Source of the DNA: an uncultured Lachnospiraceae bacterium
GTDB lineage: Bacteria; Bacillota; Clostridia; Lachnospirales; Lachnospiraceae
Direction of reading: 5' to 3'
DNA length: 64,000 nt
Assembly: GCA_910589265.1 (NCBI GenBank)
Contig: CAJUTQ010000003.1
Location: 4,190-68,189, forward strand
This document shows, piece after piece, positions 34,762 through 43,387 of the stretch. The notes beneath the pieces were generated by a model that saw nothing but the letters and a program-made list of their open reading frames with translations, did not search any database and was not told the origin of the DNA. Made by a program: the position numbers and the translations under genes. Each line of letters starts with the position of its first letter. The stretch's first letter is position 1.

Positions 34762-35286
34762 TTAGTCTATATGTACAATACCAATATACGGAAGGTTTCT
34801 GTACTTTTGTCCATAATCCAATCCATATCCTACTACAAATTCATCTGGAATTTGAAAACCAGTATAATCTACTGAAATGTCTGTCACCCGTCTGTCTGGT
34901 TTATCCAGTAAAGTACAGAGTGCAATACTTTCTGGATTTCTTTGACGTAAAGTGTCTACTAAGTAGCTTAATGTATTGCCTGTATCAATAATATCTTCCA
35001 CAATGATTACATTTCTTCCCTCTAAAGGTGCATCCAAATCTTTGATAATTTTAACAACACCACTGGATTTTGCTTCATTGCCATAGCTGGATACTGACAT
35101 AAAGTCTAAATAAACTGGAACAGTGATTCTCTTGGCTAACTCACAGGCAAAAAAACTGGCTCCCTTTAAAATACATACCATGTATACTTCTTTTCCAGCA
35201 TAATCATGACTAATTTTTTTACCTAACTCTTTAATTTTCTCATTGACTTCTTCTTCGTCTAGCATGATGTCTATTCTTTCACCCAT
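34762..35286 (-). CDS. hpt: hypoxanthine phosphoribosyltransferase
   Basis: A 174-residue purine-salvage enzyme joining hypoxanthine or guanine to PRPP. The PRPP-binding loop is VIIVEDIIDTGNTLSYL (about 94-110); VCILKGASFFACEL and the C-terminal DEFVVGYGLDY are family landmarks. Overlaps the end of tilS by 8 bases, indicating coupled translation. Confidence 0.95.
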   Translation of the reverse strand: MGERIDIMLDEEEVNEKIKELGKKISHDYAGKEVYMVCILKGASFFACELAKRITVPVYLDFMSVSSYGNEAKSSGVVKIIKDLDAPLEGRNVIIVEDIIDTGNTLSYLVDTLRQRNPESIALCTLLDKPDRRVTDISVDYTGFQIPDEFVVGYGLDYGQKYRNLPYIGIVHID

Positions 35287-36670
35287 CTGCCTTTCCTCCC
35301 ATTAGTTGTACTTTTAATATTTTTTTTGTCTTTTCTGTTATTTTATAATATTCACTGATTCGATACCCTATTATCCATATTATGTGGGAATCATCAGCTA
35401 ACAGCCATATTTTTGATCTTTCATCCCTAGGTATTTTTTCATTAATGTAATAAGCTTTCAGTTTTTGACGACAGCAATTTTTTGATATGGTTATATAATC
35501 TCCTTCTTTTCTATTTCTAAGACAAAGATTATTTTTTATTTTATCATAGTCTAGCCATTTCGTATACATTTTTTCTGGAAAACTGCAACAATCCCTTCTT
35601 TCTATTAATGAAACAGATATCTTCCCCAAGGATCCAATATCATATTGTCCTGGAACTATTATATCTATTCCTCTATTACTTGTTTCCCTCCACTCCCTGC
35701 CCTTATAAAATAAAACAGATGTATATTCTTTTTCACCATTTATATTATATGGGAGATTCAATTTTCTTCCTACCTGCCCATTTAGCAAGTCTTGCATTTT
35801 TTCTAAATGAACAGTTCTTATATCCTTACTTTTTCCTGATAAATTTTTTATACACATTTTAAACACATATTTTTGAATAAGAGGGTGCTCTTCTCTAATA
35901 TGACAAGACACAATGATTTTATTTTCATTCTCCTTTTCTAAGACATATTGTTCATACGCTTTCCTAGTTTTTTCCTCTAAATAGTCTTCTGCTTCTCTAA
36001 ATACTTTCGCAGCTTCTGACAAATGAACTGCTGAATTACTCACAATTGTATCCGCCACAGGTAAAATATGGTGACGTATTTTGTTTCTGCTATAACAATC
36101 GAAGTCATTTGTTTTATCCCTTCGAAAGGGGATTCTTTCTTTTTTTAAATAGAGTAATATTTCTTCTCTGTCAGAATCAAGAAGGGGCCTTATTATTCTC
36201 CCATTAACTGGCTGAATTCCTCCTGCACCTTTTATCCCTGTTCCTCTAAAAAGGTGAAATAAGACTGTCTCCGCCTGGTCATTCAAATTATGGGCCACTG
36301 CAATTTTATCACCATGATGCTGCAAAAGAATTTTTTGAAATGCTTCATAGCGGGCAACCCTTCCTGCTTCTTCAATAGACATACGTCTTTTTTTTGCTAT
36401 ATGTCCTACATTTTCCTTGAATAAATAAAAATCTATTTTTTTCTCTTTACAGTAATTTGCCACAAACCTGGCGTCTTCTTCAGATTCAGAACCTCGAATT
36501 CCATGTTCTACATGGACAACGAGAATTTCTATTCCCATTTCTTCTTTAAGCTCAAGCAATTGGTGTAACATGCACATGGAATCTGGCCCTCCAGAAATGC
36601 CTGCTATCACTTTATCTCCATATTTTAGCATTTGGTGTTTTCTCATATAGTCTTTTACAAGTTTTTTCAT
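35279..36670 (-). CDS. tilS: tRNA(Ile)-lysidine synthetase
   Basis: About 463 residues; attaches lysine to C34 of the tRNA-Ile reading AUA. The PP-loop SGGPDSMCMLHQL (about 24-36) and the N-type ATP pyrophosphatase fold occupy the first 230 residues, followed by the TilS substrate-binding and C-terminal domains (DRDKTNDF-type linker, LCLRNRKEGDYI). I chose the ATG at 36670 (MKKLVKDYM) for its GGGAG 8 bases upstream over the earlier ATGs at 36706 and 36685. Lies between spoIIE and hpt as in Bacillus. Confidence 0.92.
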   Translation of the reverse strand: MKKLVKDYMRKHQMLKYGDKVIAGISGGPDSMCMLHQLLELKEEMGIEILVVHVEHGIRGSESEEDARFVANYCKEKKIDFYLFKENVGHIAKKRRMSIEEAGRVARYEAFQKILLQHHGDKIAVAHNLNDQAETVLFHLFRGTGIKGAGGIQPVNGRIIRPLLDSDREEILLYLKKERIPFRRDKTNDFDCYSRNKIRHHILPVADTIVSNSAVHLSEAAKVFREAEDYLEEKTRKAYEQYVLEKENENKIIVSCHIREEHPLIQKYVFKMCIKNLSGKSKDIRTVHLEKMQDLLNGQVGRKLNLPYNINGEKEYTSVLFYKGREWRETSNRGIDIIVPGQYDIGSLGKISVSLIERRDCCSFPEKMYTKWLDYDKIKNNLCLRNRKEGDYITISKNCCRQKLKAYYINEKIPRDERSKIWLLADDSHIIWIIGYRISEYYKITEKTKKILKVQLMGGKADG

Positions 36671-36883
36671 TGGTTCCACTCCCATCTCGTCCCTCATACT
36701 TCTCATTTTATATTATGACACAGAAACCCCACCCAAAATGATAACAATATTCAAAATACACTCTAAGGAATTCCTTTTTCATATTTTTCCAAGTCCTAAA
36801 GGCATACCCTACTATAAAAGAATCATGGTTATAGCCTTTAGATCCTTGTATTATATTATATAAGTAACACTGAAATTGCAAGG

Positions 36884-38518
36884 CTACTTCTTCCATATTC
36901 CTAATACGATTACTGTCATATCATCATGTATACTTTCTGGGTAACTTGCTAAAATCTGATATAATATCTGTTTAGCCATTTCATTAGGATTAACAGATTG
37001 GATATTCTGAATTAACTCTTTTAATTCCTCTTCTGGATCTGTCTCTAAAATTCTGTCTACAACCCCATCTGTCATCATAATTACATAGTCTCCATCATAT
37101 AATTTTTTACTTACACTTTCTAAATCTAATTGGTGGAATACTCCCAATGGAAGGCTCTGGGATGGCACAATTTCCACTCCGTTATCTCTTTTTATAAAAC
37201 TAGTGGATGCCCCTAATTTCATAAAATCGCACACCCCATCATATAAATCAATATCGCATATATCTGCTGTTGATATTACTTGATCTTCTGTACGAGAAAT
37301 TAAATAACCATTCACCATCTGTATAGCTGCTTCTTTCGTAAAACCTGCCTCTAGAAATTGCTCCATAAGATCTACGACTGTTTCACTCTCCTCATATGCC
37401 TCCTCCCCTGAACCCATACCATCTGACAAAGAACAGACAATGCGTCCTGTATTTATTTGATGAATTGAATAATTGTCCCCTGATATTCTCTCATTCTCTT
37501 TTGTAACTTTTGCCAGGCCTGATAATAATCTAAAATTAGCATCTTCCTCAAAACGTAATGTCACAAATTCCTTATTTACCATTGTTACTGTGTCCAAGGA
37601 GGGGACATACTTTTTATTACATACTTCATAGAGCATGTCCCCTATTTCTTTTGTATTGATAGGTTTCCTCTTATACGTCCTAACAGTCATATATATTTCA
37701 TTTCTCTGCTCCCTCACTTTTGCAACTAAAATATTTTTTGCCAATATTCCTTTCTTTTTTAAGTGGAAGGTCAGTCTCTCTTCTAACATTTCTCCCACAT
37801 CTACTACTCCACATATATCTTCTGCAACATCTGTGATAATCTGGGCCATTTCACTTAATTGTCCTGCCATGACTACCTGGGTTTCCATCATTCTCCTTTT
37901 CCATAAATAATCCTTTCTCTCTTCTGCCATAAGAAATTCATCTGGAGGGGTCTCTGACAACCCATGAAATGTCTTTGCCAAATTTCTGTATGTCTCAGCA
38001 CAAGCTAAAAGTCTTGCTTTCCCTGCATTTGCTAAAAACCACTGCTCTTTATTCTTTTTTAATTTTGGCTTTTTAACTTTTACGCTCATAAGCAAATGGA
38101 TAAACATACCTAATAAGTAACCACTACTCATGACAAATACTCCTTCAACAATTCCTTTTATTAAAAAGTAATTTCCTCCTTCCTTTACCCACCTTTCCCC
38201 TGCTGCAATGGCTATTAATGTTCCTCCCATGCATATGTATCCCCATTCTTTATGAAATCTCTTCCATTTTTTCTCTCCTGCTATAACAATGAGCATTGTA
38301 ATTATCATTCCAACTCCATATTTTATGAGCTGGTCCACGGTCATATGGAAAGACATTGCCGCCAACACAAATGGAAACAACAACCATCTATGGATACCTT
38401 CTGTAAAAGCAGCTATGAAAAAAATAGCTCCAATTGATTGAATACCCATAATAACATTCCCTGACAAAACAGTTCCCACTGCTAAAATGAAACTGCTGCG
38501 TATTAATTTTTCTTTCAT
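36884..38518 (-). CDS. spoIIE: SpoIIE-like membrane PP2C phosphatase, short form
   Basis: A 544-residue sporulation phosphatase; the Bacillus homologue dephosphorylates SpoIIAA to switch on sigma-F in the forespore. About five membrane helices in the first 150 residues replace the ten of the 827-residue Bacillus protein. A central region (about 160-330) corresponds to the regulatory linker, and the C-terminal PP2C domain has CSLSDGMGSGEEAYEESE (about 367), ICDIDLYDG, VIMMTDGVVD (about 480) and HDDMTVIVLG. The neighbourhood (tilS downstream, divIC upstream) supports the name. The 170 bases after its stop hold nothing recognisable. Confidence 0.85.
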   Translation of the reverse strand: MKEKLIRSSFILAVGTVLSGNVIMGIQSIGAIFFIAAFTEGIHRWLLFPFVLAAMSFHMTVDQLIKYGVGMIITMLIVIAGEKKWKRFHKEWGYICMGGTLIAIAAGERWVKEGGNYFLIKGIVEGVFVMSSGYLLGMFIHLLMSVKVKKPKLKKNKEQWFLANAGKARLLACAETYRNLAKTFHGLSETPPDEFLMAEERKDYLWKRRMMETQVVMAGQLSEMAQIITDVAEDICGVVDVGEMLEERLTFHLKKKGILAKNILVAKVREQRNEIYMTVRTYKRKPINTKEIGDMLYEVCNKKYVPSLDTVTMVNKEFVTLRFEEDANFRLLSGLAKVTKENERISGDNYSIHQINTGRIVCSLSDGMGSGEEAYEESETVVDLMEQFLEAGFTKEAAIQMVNGYLISRTEDQVISTADICDIDLYDGVCDFMKLGASTSFIKRDNGVEIVPSQSLPLGVFHQLDLESVSKKLYDGDYVIMMTDGVVDRILETDPEEELKELIQNIQSVNPNEMAKQILYQILASYPESIHDDMTVIVLGIWKK

Positions 38519-38689
38519 TTATGCTCCCTCCTTTTCGTTTCCCACACTATTGCAGGTACATTTGGCATTATAAAGCAAAGTTTTTTGAAATCTTTGTCAA
38601 AGCATGGAAATATTTTCAAAAAGTTTTTGACAAATACTGATTGGTTTGTTTCTCTTTGACGATTCGAAATAGATAATATTCATTAAGAG

Positions 38690-38752
38690 ATTAAATAAAT
38701 AAGCTTCACTGCTTATTATTCCATTTAAATAGAATTAAGCAGTGAAGCTTAT
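38690..38752 (-). terminator. strong terminator after divIC
   Basis: At least 16 paired bases: TAAGCTTCACTGCTTA (about 38700-38715) with TAAGCAGTGAAGCTTA (about 38736-38751), loop of about 20, followed on the minus strand by TTTATTTAATC. It separates the divIC-HU block from spoIIE. Confidence 0.75.
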
Positions 38753-38756
38753 AAAG

Positions 38757-39065
38757 TTATTGTTGTTCTTCTTGAAAGATAATCTCATCTTCATAGACAA
38801 GCCCTAGCTTGTCCTTAGCCACTTCCTCCATATATTTTTTTGTCGTAGTATATTTTTTAAATTCTTCTAATTCTTTTGTTCTCTTTTCCTCCTGGCTAAT
38901 TTTCTCCTGAATGGAATTTTCTTTTTGTATATAAGTCTTTTGCTTCTCCTTTAACTCTATGCTTTTCACTGAAACAACTATGAGAAGCATAAGAACTACT
39001 ATAGTAACACCAATCATTCCCATACGGTTTTGGCGTTTCTTTCGTAAAACAACCCGACTTTTCAT
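38757..39065 (-). CDS. divIC: septum formation initiator protein DivIC/FtsB-like
   Basis: About 102 residues: a short basic cytoplasmic tail, one membrane helix (MGMIGVTIVVLMLLIVVSV), then a coiled coil (KEKQKTYIQKENSIQEKISQ) and a C-terminal segment with KLGLVYEDEI, typical of DivIC. It bridges FtsL and DivIB in the division machinery. Start at 39065 is favoured by GGGGG 8 bases upstream. Order yabP-yabQ-divIC is as in Bacillus. Confidence 0.9.
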   Translation of the reverse strand: MKSRVVLRKKRQNRMGMIGVTIVVLMLLIVVSVKSIELKEKQKTYIQKENSIQEKISQEEKRTKELEEFKKYTTTKKYMEEVAKDKLGLVYEDEIIFQEEQQ

Positions 39066-39154
39066 AGTTATTCCCCCATTCTTATACAATGTGGAATTGC
39101 ATTCCCCTATGCCTTTTTGAAAGGTATACAAACCAGGAGTGGGAAATTTTTATT

Positions 39155-39664
39155 TCACATTTTCCTTTTTCTTTTACAAAAGGCTTTCGTTTCTCTAGCA
39201 TTTCCCTTAATACGTCTTTTCAAAAATCTTCCTATTTTTTTTATAATACGGTATATCTTTTTTCCTAGCTTTTTAACGAAGCCTGTTATTTTCTTTATTA
39301 TAAATGCAAAAGGCTTCCACAAAGTTTTTAGTATTTTACAAATTCCTTTCTCTGTTTTAATGATAATAAGAGAAACTGATTTTGCAAATATACGTCCTAC
39401 TGTATTTATATATAATAACATCCCAAGCCCAGCCCCTGCAATAGAAAACCACCGAATCGTTCCACTATTTTCATAATAAAGCATAATAAACATTATCAGA
39501 CTGCATGAAATCCAAAAAAGTAAATCTTCCAGGGCAACAAAAAATGTACCATGGGGGATAACACGGCGAAATACTCTTATTAAATCGTAAAAGAATGCAA
39601 TGCCTATTCCAAGGATTATGGAATGGAATAAAAAAACAGACTCTTGTACTATACTCTGGCTCAT
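39155..39664 (-). CDS. yabQ: spore cortex biosynthesis protein YabQ
   Basis: A 169-residue membrane protein with three or four helices in the first 110 residues (SIILGIGIAFFYDLIRVFRR, LLFWISCSLIMFIMLYY, WFSIAGAGLGMLLYI) and a very basic Lys/Arg-rich tail. YabQ is needed for cortex formation in Bacillus spores. The start codon follows yabP by 7 bases, so the pair is coupled. Confidence 0.88.
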   Translation of the reverse strand: MSQSIVQESVFLFHSIILGIGIAFFYDLIRVFRRVIPHGTFFVALEDLLFWISCSLIMFIMLYYENSGTIRWFSIAGAGLGMLLYINTVGRIFAKSVSLIIIKTEKGICKILKTLWKPFAFIIKKITGFVKKLGKKIYRIIKKIGRFLKRRIKGNARETKAFCKRKRKM

Positions 39665-39671
39665 ATCCCAC

Positions 39672-39959
39672 CTACTTAAATAGTTTGCTGAAAAAACTCT
39701 CTCCTTGTTTTCCGTTTCCTACTGATTCAGAATATGTAAAACTATCCATTTTTCCCTCAATATCCACCTCTCCTTTTTCTAAGGTCAGGCTATTTACATG
39801 AAGGTCAGAACCTTTGATCATAAGCATTCCCTGATCTGTTTCTAACAATATTTCTCCTACATCAAAAGATAAAACATCCGATACACCTGTAATAATACAT
39901 GTCCTTCTATTGTTGAGTGTCAGCTTATGGGAGCGTTGCTGCCTGTTAAAATCATCCAT
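39672..39959 (-). CDS. yabP: sporulation protein YabP
   Basis: A 95-residue YabP/YqfC-family protein: HKLTLNNRRTCIITGVSDVL, DVGEILLETDQGMLMIKGSD and HVNSLTLEKGEVDIEGKMDS give the repeated beta-strand pattern of the family. Start at 39959 with GGAGG 7 bases upstream; the earlier ATG at 39980 lies ahead of the ribosome site. Confidence 0.9.
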   Translation of the reverse strand: MDDFNRQQRSHKLTLNNRRTCIITGVSDVLSFDVGEILLETDQGMLMIKGSDLHVNSLTLEKGEVDIEGKMDSFTYSESVGNGKQGESFFSKLFK

Positions 39960-40085
39960 GTTAAAACCTCCTAATATCACTTATTAAGGCATCCCTTCAT
40001 AAATTATATTAGGAGGTTCTTCTTTTTATTCCCAAACTTGTTCACACTTTTGTTTTGGATTCATTCTTTTTATTTCCCATTCATT

Positions 40086-40325
40086 TTACAAATATTTAAA
40101 CATCTCTTTAGCATCTTCCTTTTTTGTGCTTTCTTGAATTTGTACTACTTCTACTTTTACTGATTTGTTTCCAAACTGTATTTCTATTATGTCTCCAACC
40201 TTTACAGCTACAGATGCCTTTACCTGTCTGCCATTTACCATAACCCTTCCTGCGTCGCAAGCTTCATTAGCTACTGTACGCCTTTTAATTAATCTGGAAA
40301 CCTTCAGATATTTATCTAATCTCAC
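40086..40325 (-). CDS. rqcP: S4-domain RNA-binding protein RqcP (YabO)
   Basis: A 79-residue S4 RNA-binding protein: MRLDKYLKVSRLIKRRTVAN, ACDAGRVMVNGRQVKASVAV and VGDIIEIQFGNKSVKVEV. In Bacillus RqcP works with RqcH in ribosome-associated quality control, adding alanine tails to stalled chains. Located between HU and yabP, the same neighbour set as Bacillus yabO. Confidence 0.92.
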   Translation of the reverse strand: MRLDKYLKVSRLIKRRTVANEACDAGRVMVNGRQVKASVAVKVGDIIEIQFGNKSVKVEVVQIQESTKKEDAKEMFKYL

Positions 40326-40403
40326 TATCTTATCCGTGCCTTTCCCAATAACTACACATATTTTACAAAATAGAGAACCTGCATAGGTCCCCTACCCTCT
40401 TCC

Positions 40404-40682
40404 TTATTTTCCATTCACTAAGTCTTTTAAGGCTTTTCCTGCTTTAAACTTAGGCGCTATCGATGCCGGAATGCTCATTGTCTCTCCACTCTGAGGATTT
40501 CTTCCCTCTCTTGCGGCTCTTTGGGACACTTCAAATGTTCCAAAACCTACCAACTGGATTTTTTCACCTTTCTGCAACTCTGCAGCAACAACATCTGTAA
40601 ATGCTTTCAGTGCTTTTTCAGCATCCTTTTTGGTTAATCCTGATTCGTCGGCCATAGCTGCAATCAATTCTGCTTTGTTCAT
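40404..40682 (-). CDS. hup: HU family DNA-binding protein
   Basis: A 92-residue nucleoid protein: MNKAELIAAMADESGLTKKD, FGTFEVSQRAAREGRNPQSG (DNA-clasping arm) and PKFKAGKALKDLVN. Full length. Strong AGGAGG ribosome site. Bends and compacts DNA non-specifically. Confidence 0.96.
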   Translation of the reverse strand: MNKAELIAAMADESGLTKKDAEKALKAFTDVVAAELQKGEKIQLVGFGTFEVSQRAAREGRNPQSGETMSIPASIAPKFKAGKALKDLVNGK

Positions 40683-40830
40683 TATGAACTCCTCCTCTTA
40701 CTTGAGTTTATTATTCTTATTGTCTTTGGCGTCTTAACGCTTATCACTATTTATACCTGCTTTATATACATTTGTCAAGGATATTCTCTATATTTTCATA
40801 GTGAAAATCCTTTATTTCTTTTACTCTCAT

Positions 40831-42321
40831 TTATTCCTCCTGCCTTATTAAAGGAGAGAATGAGAAAGTGACGTCTCCCTCTTCATTTTCTATTTCTACC
40901 GTGTAACTTTTTGTACGGTATCCTTCCTGTCTAAGTATAATTTCATGGCTTCCAATTTCTTTTTTAAAGTTTGTAGGAGCAATTCCCTTATAGTTGCCAT
41001 CCATGTATACTTCTGCCCCCTCAGGACCGTCAATAAATATCTTATTCATCGTAGATGATTGAATTACATCTGAAGAAATATTTTCATAAGTAGAGCTACT
41101 GCTTGTAGAAGAACTGCTGCTGGAACTGGAACTACTACTAGAACTGGAACTAGATTTAGAACTGCTTGTACTACTGTTTCGGACAATGGACGACGTCATA
41201 GGTATTGGTCGTCTCTGCGTTGAACTGGAACTACCTCTGGAACTGGAGCTACTGCTGGAACTGCTTGTACTTGTTTTTTGACTTGACGTAGAAGAACTGC
41301 TGCTGGAACTGCTTTGTGCAGTATCTTCTTTCTTTTCCAACATAATTTCAATACTTGCCAATGGTTGTCCCACATTCAAATATCTAGATAGAGTTTCATA
41401 TCCATCTGCCTCTATTAAAATTTGATGTACCCCATAACTTAAGTTTATTAATTCTCCATAATTTTTCTCTTCTCCATTAATATATAATTTTGCATTGCTT
41501 GGAGTTATTGTAAAGGCAATGTCGCCTGTCATCTCTGTCCCATCATATAAATCCCCTACATCTACCACAACTTCTTCATCTCTCAAAACAGTAACAGGCT
41601 TTGTCCCTCCTATTCCATGATTTGTAATGCGAAGATTATAATCGCCCTCCCCTACTGTAATCAACATGTTTTCAGTTACTGGAAGTATAACAGACTGCCC
41701 TACTTCTACAAATCCGTCTATAAATGCACTTTCATTTTCAAGGCGGACATACCCATGGCCCTTTTCTACAATGATAGAGTTTACAGTTTTCCCTCTTCCT
41801 TTCATAGTTAAAACGTCTTTACTGTTGAGATCGATCATTTCTATAACTTTTCCTTGGGATATCATTACAAGATCCTTTGTATATTTATATTTTTCACTGC
41901 CAATTTGAATTATCTTTCGTGCTTTATCTATAGAATATTTTATAATTCCTGTATTTGTCCAAGTCTCTTCGGAAACGCTGACTTCCAAAAGAACCTTGCT
42001 GTGAGCAGAATAAACAATATCCACAAGTTCTCCTGGCTGAATCTGGGTCATTGAGATAATCTGTCCAAATCGATCTTTTACATTGGTTGTTCCAGAATAG
42101 CTCAAACTGTATTTATTTCCCCCAGCCACTCTTTGTACTATTATTTTTTCCTGCTTTGTATCCAGTCCCAAAAAAACGACAAAGTCTCCAGCCTTTAAGT
42201 TTGCTTCCTCGGATTCTTTTGTATTATCTAGTTCAAGAGAAATATTTTTTTCTCCTTTACTCCAACTGCATCCTGAAAGGAAGATGCAGCATATGATTGC
42301 ACATAGAATTTTTTTCTTCAT
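40831..42321 (-). CDS. serine-rich PEGA-domain lipoprotein
   Basis: A 496-residue surface lipoprotein with signal peptide and lipobox (CCIFLSGCSW, Cys18). The first 240 residues are a beta-rich region with repeated ILVTVGEGDY- and VEKGHGYVRL-type strands of unknown family. Two PEGA repeats follow (AKLYINGEEKNYGELINLSY near 272; AEVYMDGNYKGIAPTNFKKE near 443), separated by a low-complexity linker of about 85 residues consisting almost only of Ser with some Thr. PEGA repeats are surface-exposed and often linked to cell-wall or sporulation proteins. It lies between HU and the CotS-like gene. Confidence 0.75.
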   Translation of the reverse strand: MKKKILCAIICCIFLSGCSWSKGEKNISLELDNTKESEEANLKAGDFVVFLGLDTKQEKIIVQRVAGGNKYSLSYSGTTNVKDRFGQIISMTQIQPGELVDIVYSAHSKVLLEVSVSEETWTNTGIIKYSIDKARKIIQIGSEKYKYTKDLVMISQGKVIEMIDLNSKDVLTMKGRGKTVNSIIVEKGHGYVRLENESAFIDGFVEVGQSVILPVTENMLITVGEGDYNLRITNHGIGGTKPVTVLRDEEVVVDVGDLYDGTEMTGDIAFTITPSNAKLYINGEEKNYGELINLSYGVHQILIEADGYETLSRYLNVGQPLASIEIMLEKKEDTAQSSSSSSSSTSSQKTSTSSSSSSSSSRGSSSSTQRRPIPMTSSIVRNSSTSSSKSSSSSSSSSSSSSSSSTSSSSTYENISSDVIQSSTMNKIFIDGPEGAEVYMDGNYKGIAPTNFKKEIGSHEIILRQEGYRTKSYTVEIENEEGDVTFSFSPLIRQEE

Positions 42322-42366
42322 TCGCTGTTCTCACCATACCTTTGCTTTTTAGTATAGTACAGATAA

Positions 42367-43359
42367 TCAAATATGAGAAGATAGTTTTTCAACTAAATTT
42401 CTTTTTGCCTCCTCCTGCTCTACTAAATTTCTTAACTTCTCACTGCTTTTTTCAGGTATCCATGATTTTCTGGAATTATAGTAATAATTTGACAGTTTCC
42501 AGAACTTTTCTGGATAAGCTAGGCGCAGCCATAAACTTTTCATCTCCTCTTTTCCCAGTTCTCTTTCTTTTTGGTACATGTCTAACATTACCATACTTCT
42601 ATCTTGATTCCAATTATTTTTTTCTAAAATTTTTCTCATAAATTGATATAAATCTTTTACACCACTGTCTAGAGAAAATTTTTCAAAATTAATGGTAGCT
42701 ATTCCTTTCTTTTCCATAATAATGTTGTGATAATTATAGTCCCCATGTCCAAGTTGGCCATTATTCTCTATTTTTTCCAAATAACTCTTATCATCCCAGG
42801 CATCCATTAATTTTTGAATTTGGATTGCTTGTTCGTAAAAGATCTCAAAACATTTTAGAAAATATATTTCAAAATTAGATTTCTGGCTTTTATTTCTAAT
42901 ATATTGCTTAACCTTTTTCAATTCTTTTGTATGCTTTTTGTACTCATCTCTAATAGGAACTGCCTTACCTATTGTAGATTCTCCATAGGAAAGATTCATT
43001 ACTTTATGAAGTTTTGCTAAGTTAATAACTGCTTTTCCTATTTCCTCTGGACTTTTTACATCACATTCCTTACCATCAAACCAGTCTTTCAGTGTATAGA
43101 CTCCTCTATCTCTGTCATAGGAAAGGATCCCGCCTTCTACATTTTTAACATAACAGTCTACTTGAATTCCCTCATGTTCCTTCATATGGATTAACAAGTC
43201 ATTTTGTATGTTTGCTTTTTGTACGGATCCAGAAAATTCTCTTAAAATTTTTAATCCCTGATTCGTCTCACAAATAATAGCACCCCGCCCTCTATAGGTG
43301 CGGAGCACTTTCAAGTCATAGCTTTCCAGAACACTAAGTCCCCTGTCGTTCATTGCCAT
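42367..43359 (-). CDS. CotS-family spore coat protein (kinase-like fold)
   Basis: A 330-residue protein of the CotS/YsxE/CotI aminoglycoside-phosphotransferase-like fold. The Brenner motif GQLGHGDYNYHNIIMEK (about 220) and later INFEKFSLDSGVKDLYQF, where a catalytic Asp is replaced by Glu, are visible, as is an N-terminal RTYRGRGAIICETNQGLKIL nucleotide-binding hairpin. Family members are spore coat proteins or sporulation kinases. Follows cca by 28 bases in a minus-strand run. Confidence 0.85.
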   Translation of the reverse strand: MAMNDRGLSVLESYDLKVLRTYRGRGAIICETNQGLKILREFSGSVQKANIQNDLLIHMKEHEGIQVDCYVKNVEGGILSYDRDRGVYTLKDWFDGKECDVKSPEEIGKAVINLAKLHKVMNLSYGESTIGKAVPIRDEYKKHTKELKKVKQYIRNKSQKSNFEIYFLKCFEIFYEQAIQIQKLMDAWDDKSYLEKIENNGQLGHGDYNYHNIIMEKKGIATINFEKFSLDSGVKDLYQFMRKILEKNNWNQDRSMVMLDMYQKERELGKEEMKSLWLRLAYPEKFWKLSNYYYNSRKSWIPEKSSEKLRNLVEQEEAKRNLVEKLSSHI

Positions 43360-43387
43360 TCCCCCTAAGTGTTGTTCAATACCTATC

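Noticed and set aside
36708..36896. 62-codon minus-strand frame after spoIIE
   Set aside because: Overlaps the spoIIE 3' end, lacks a ribosome site and has a non-protein-like composition; the gap itself is only 170 bases.
41095..41300. Dense repeats resembling a tandem array or CRISPR-like region
   Set aside because: These are codon repeats for the serine linker of the PEGA lipoprotein; there are no spacers.
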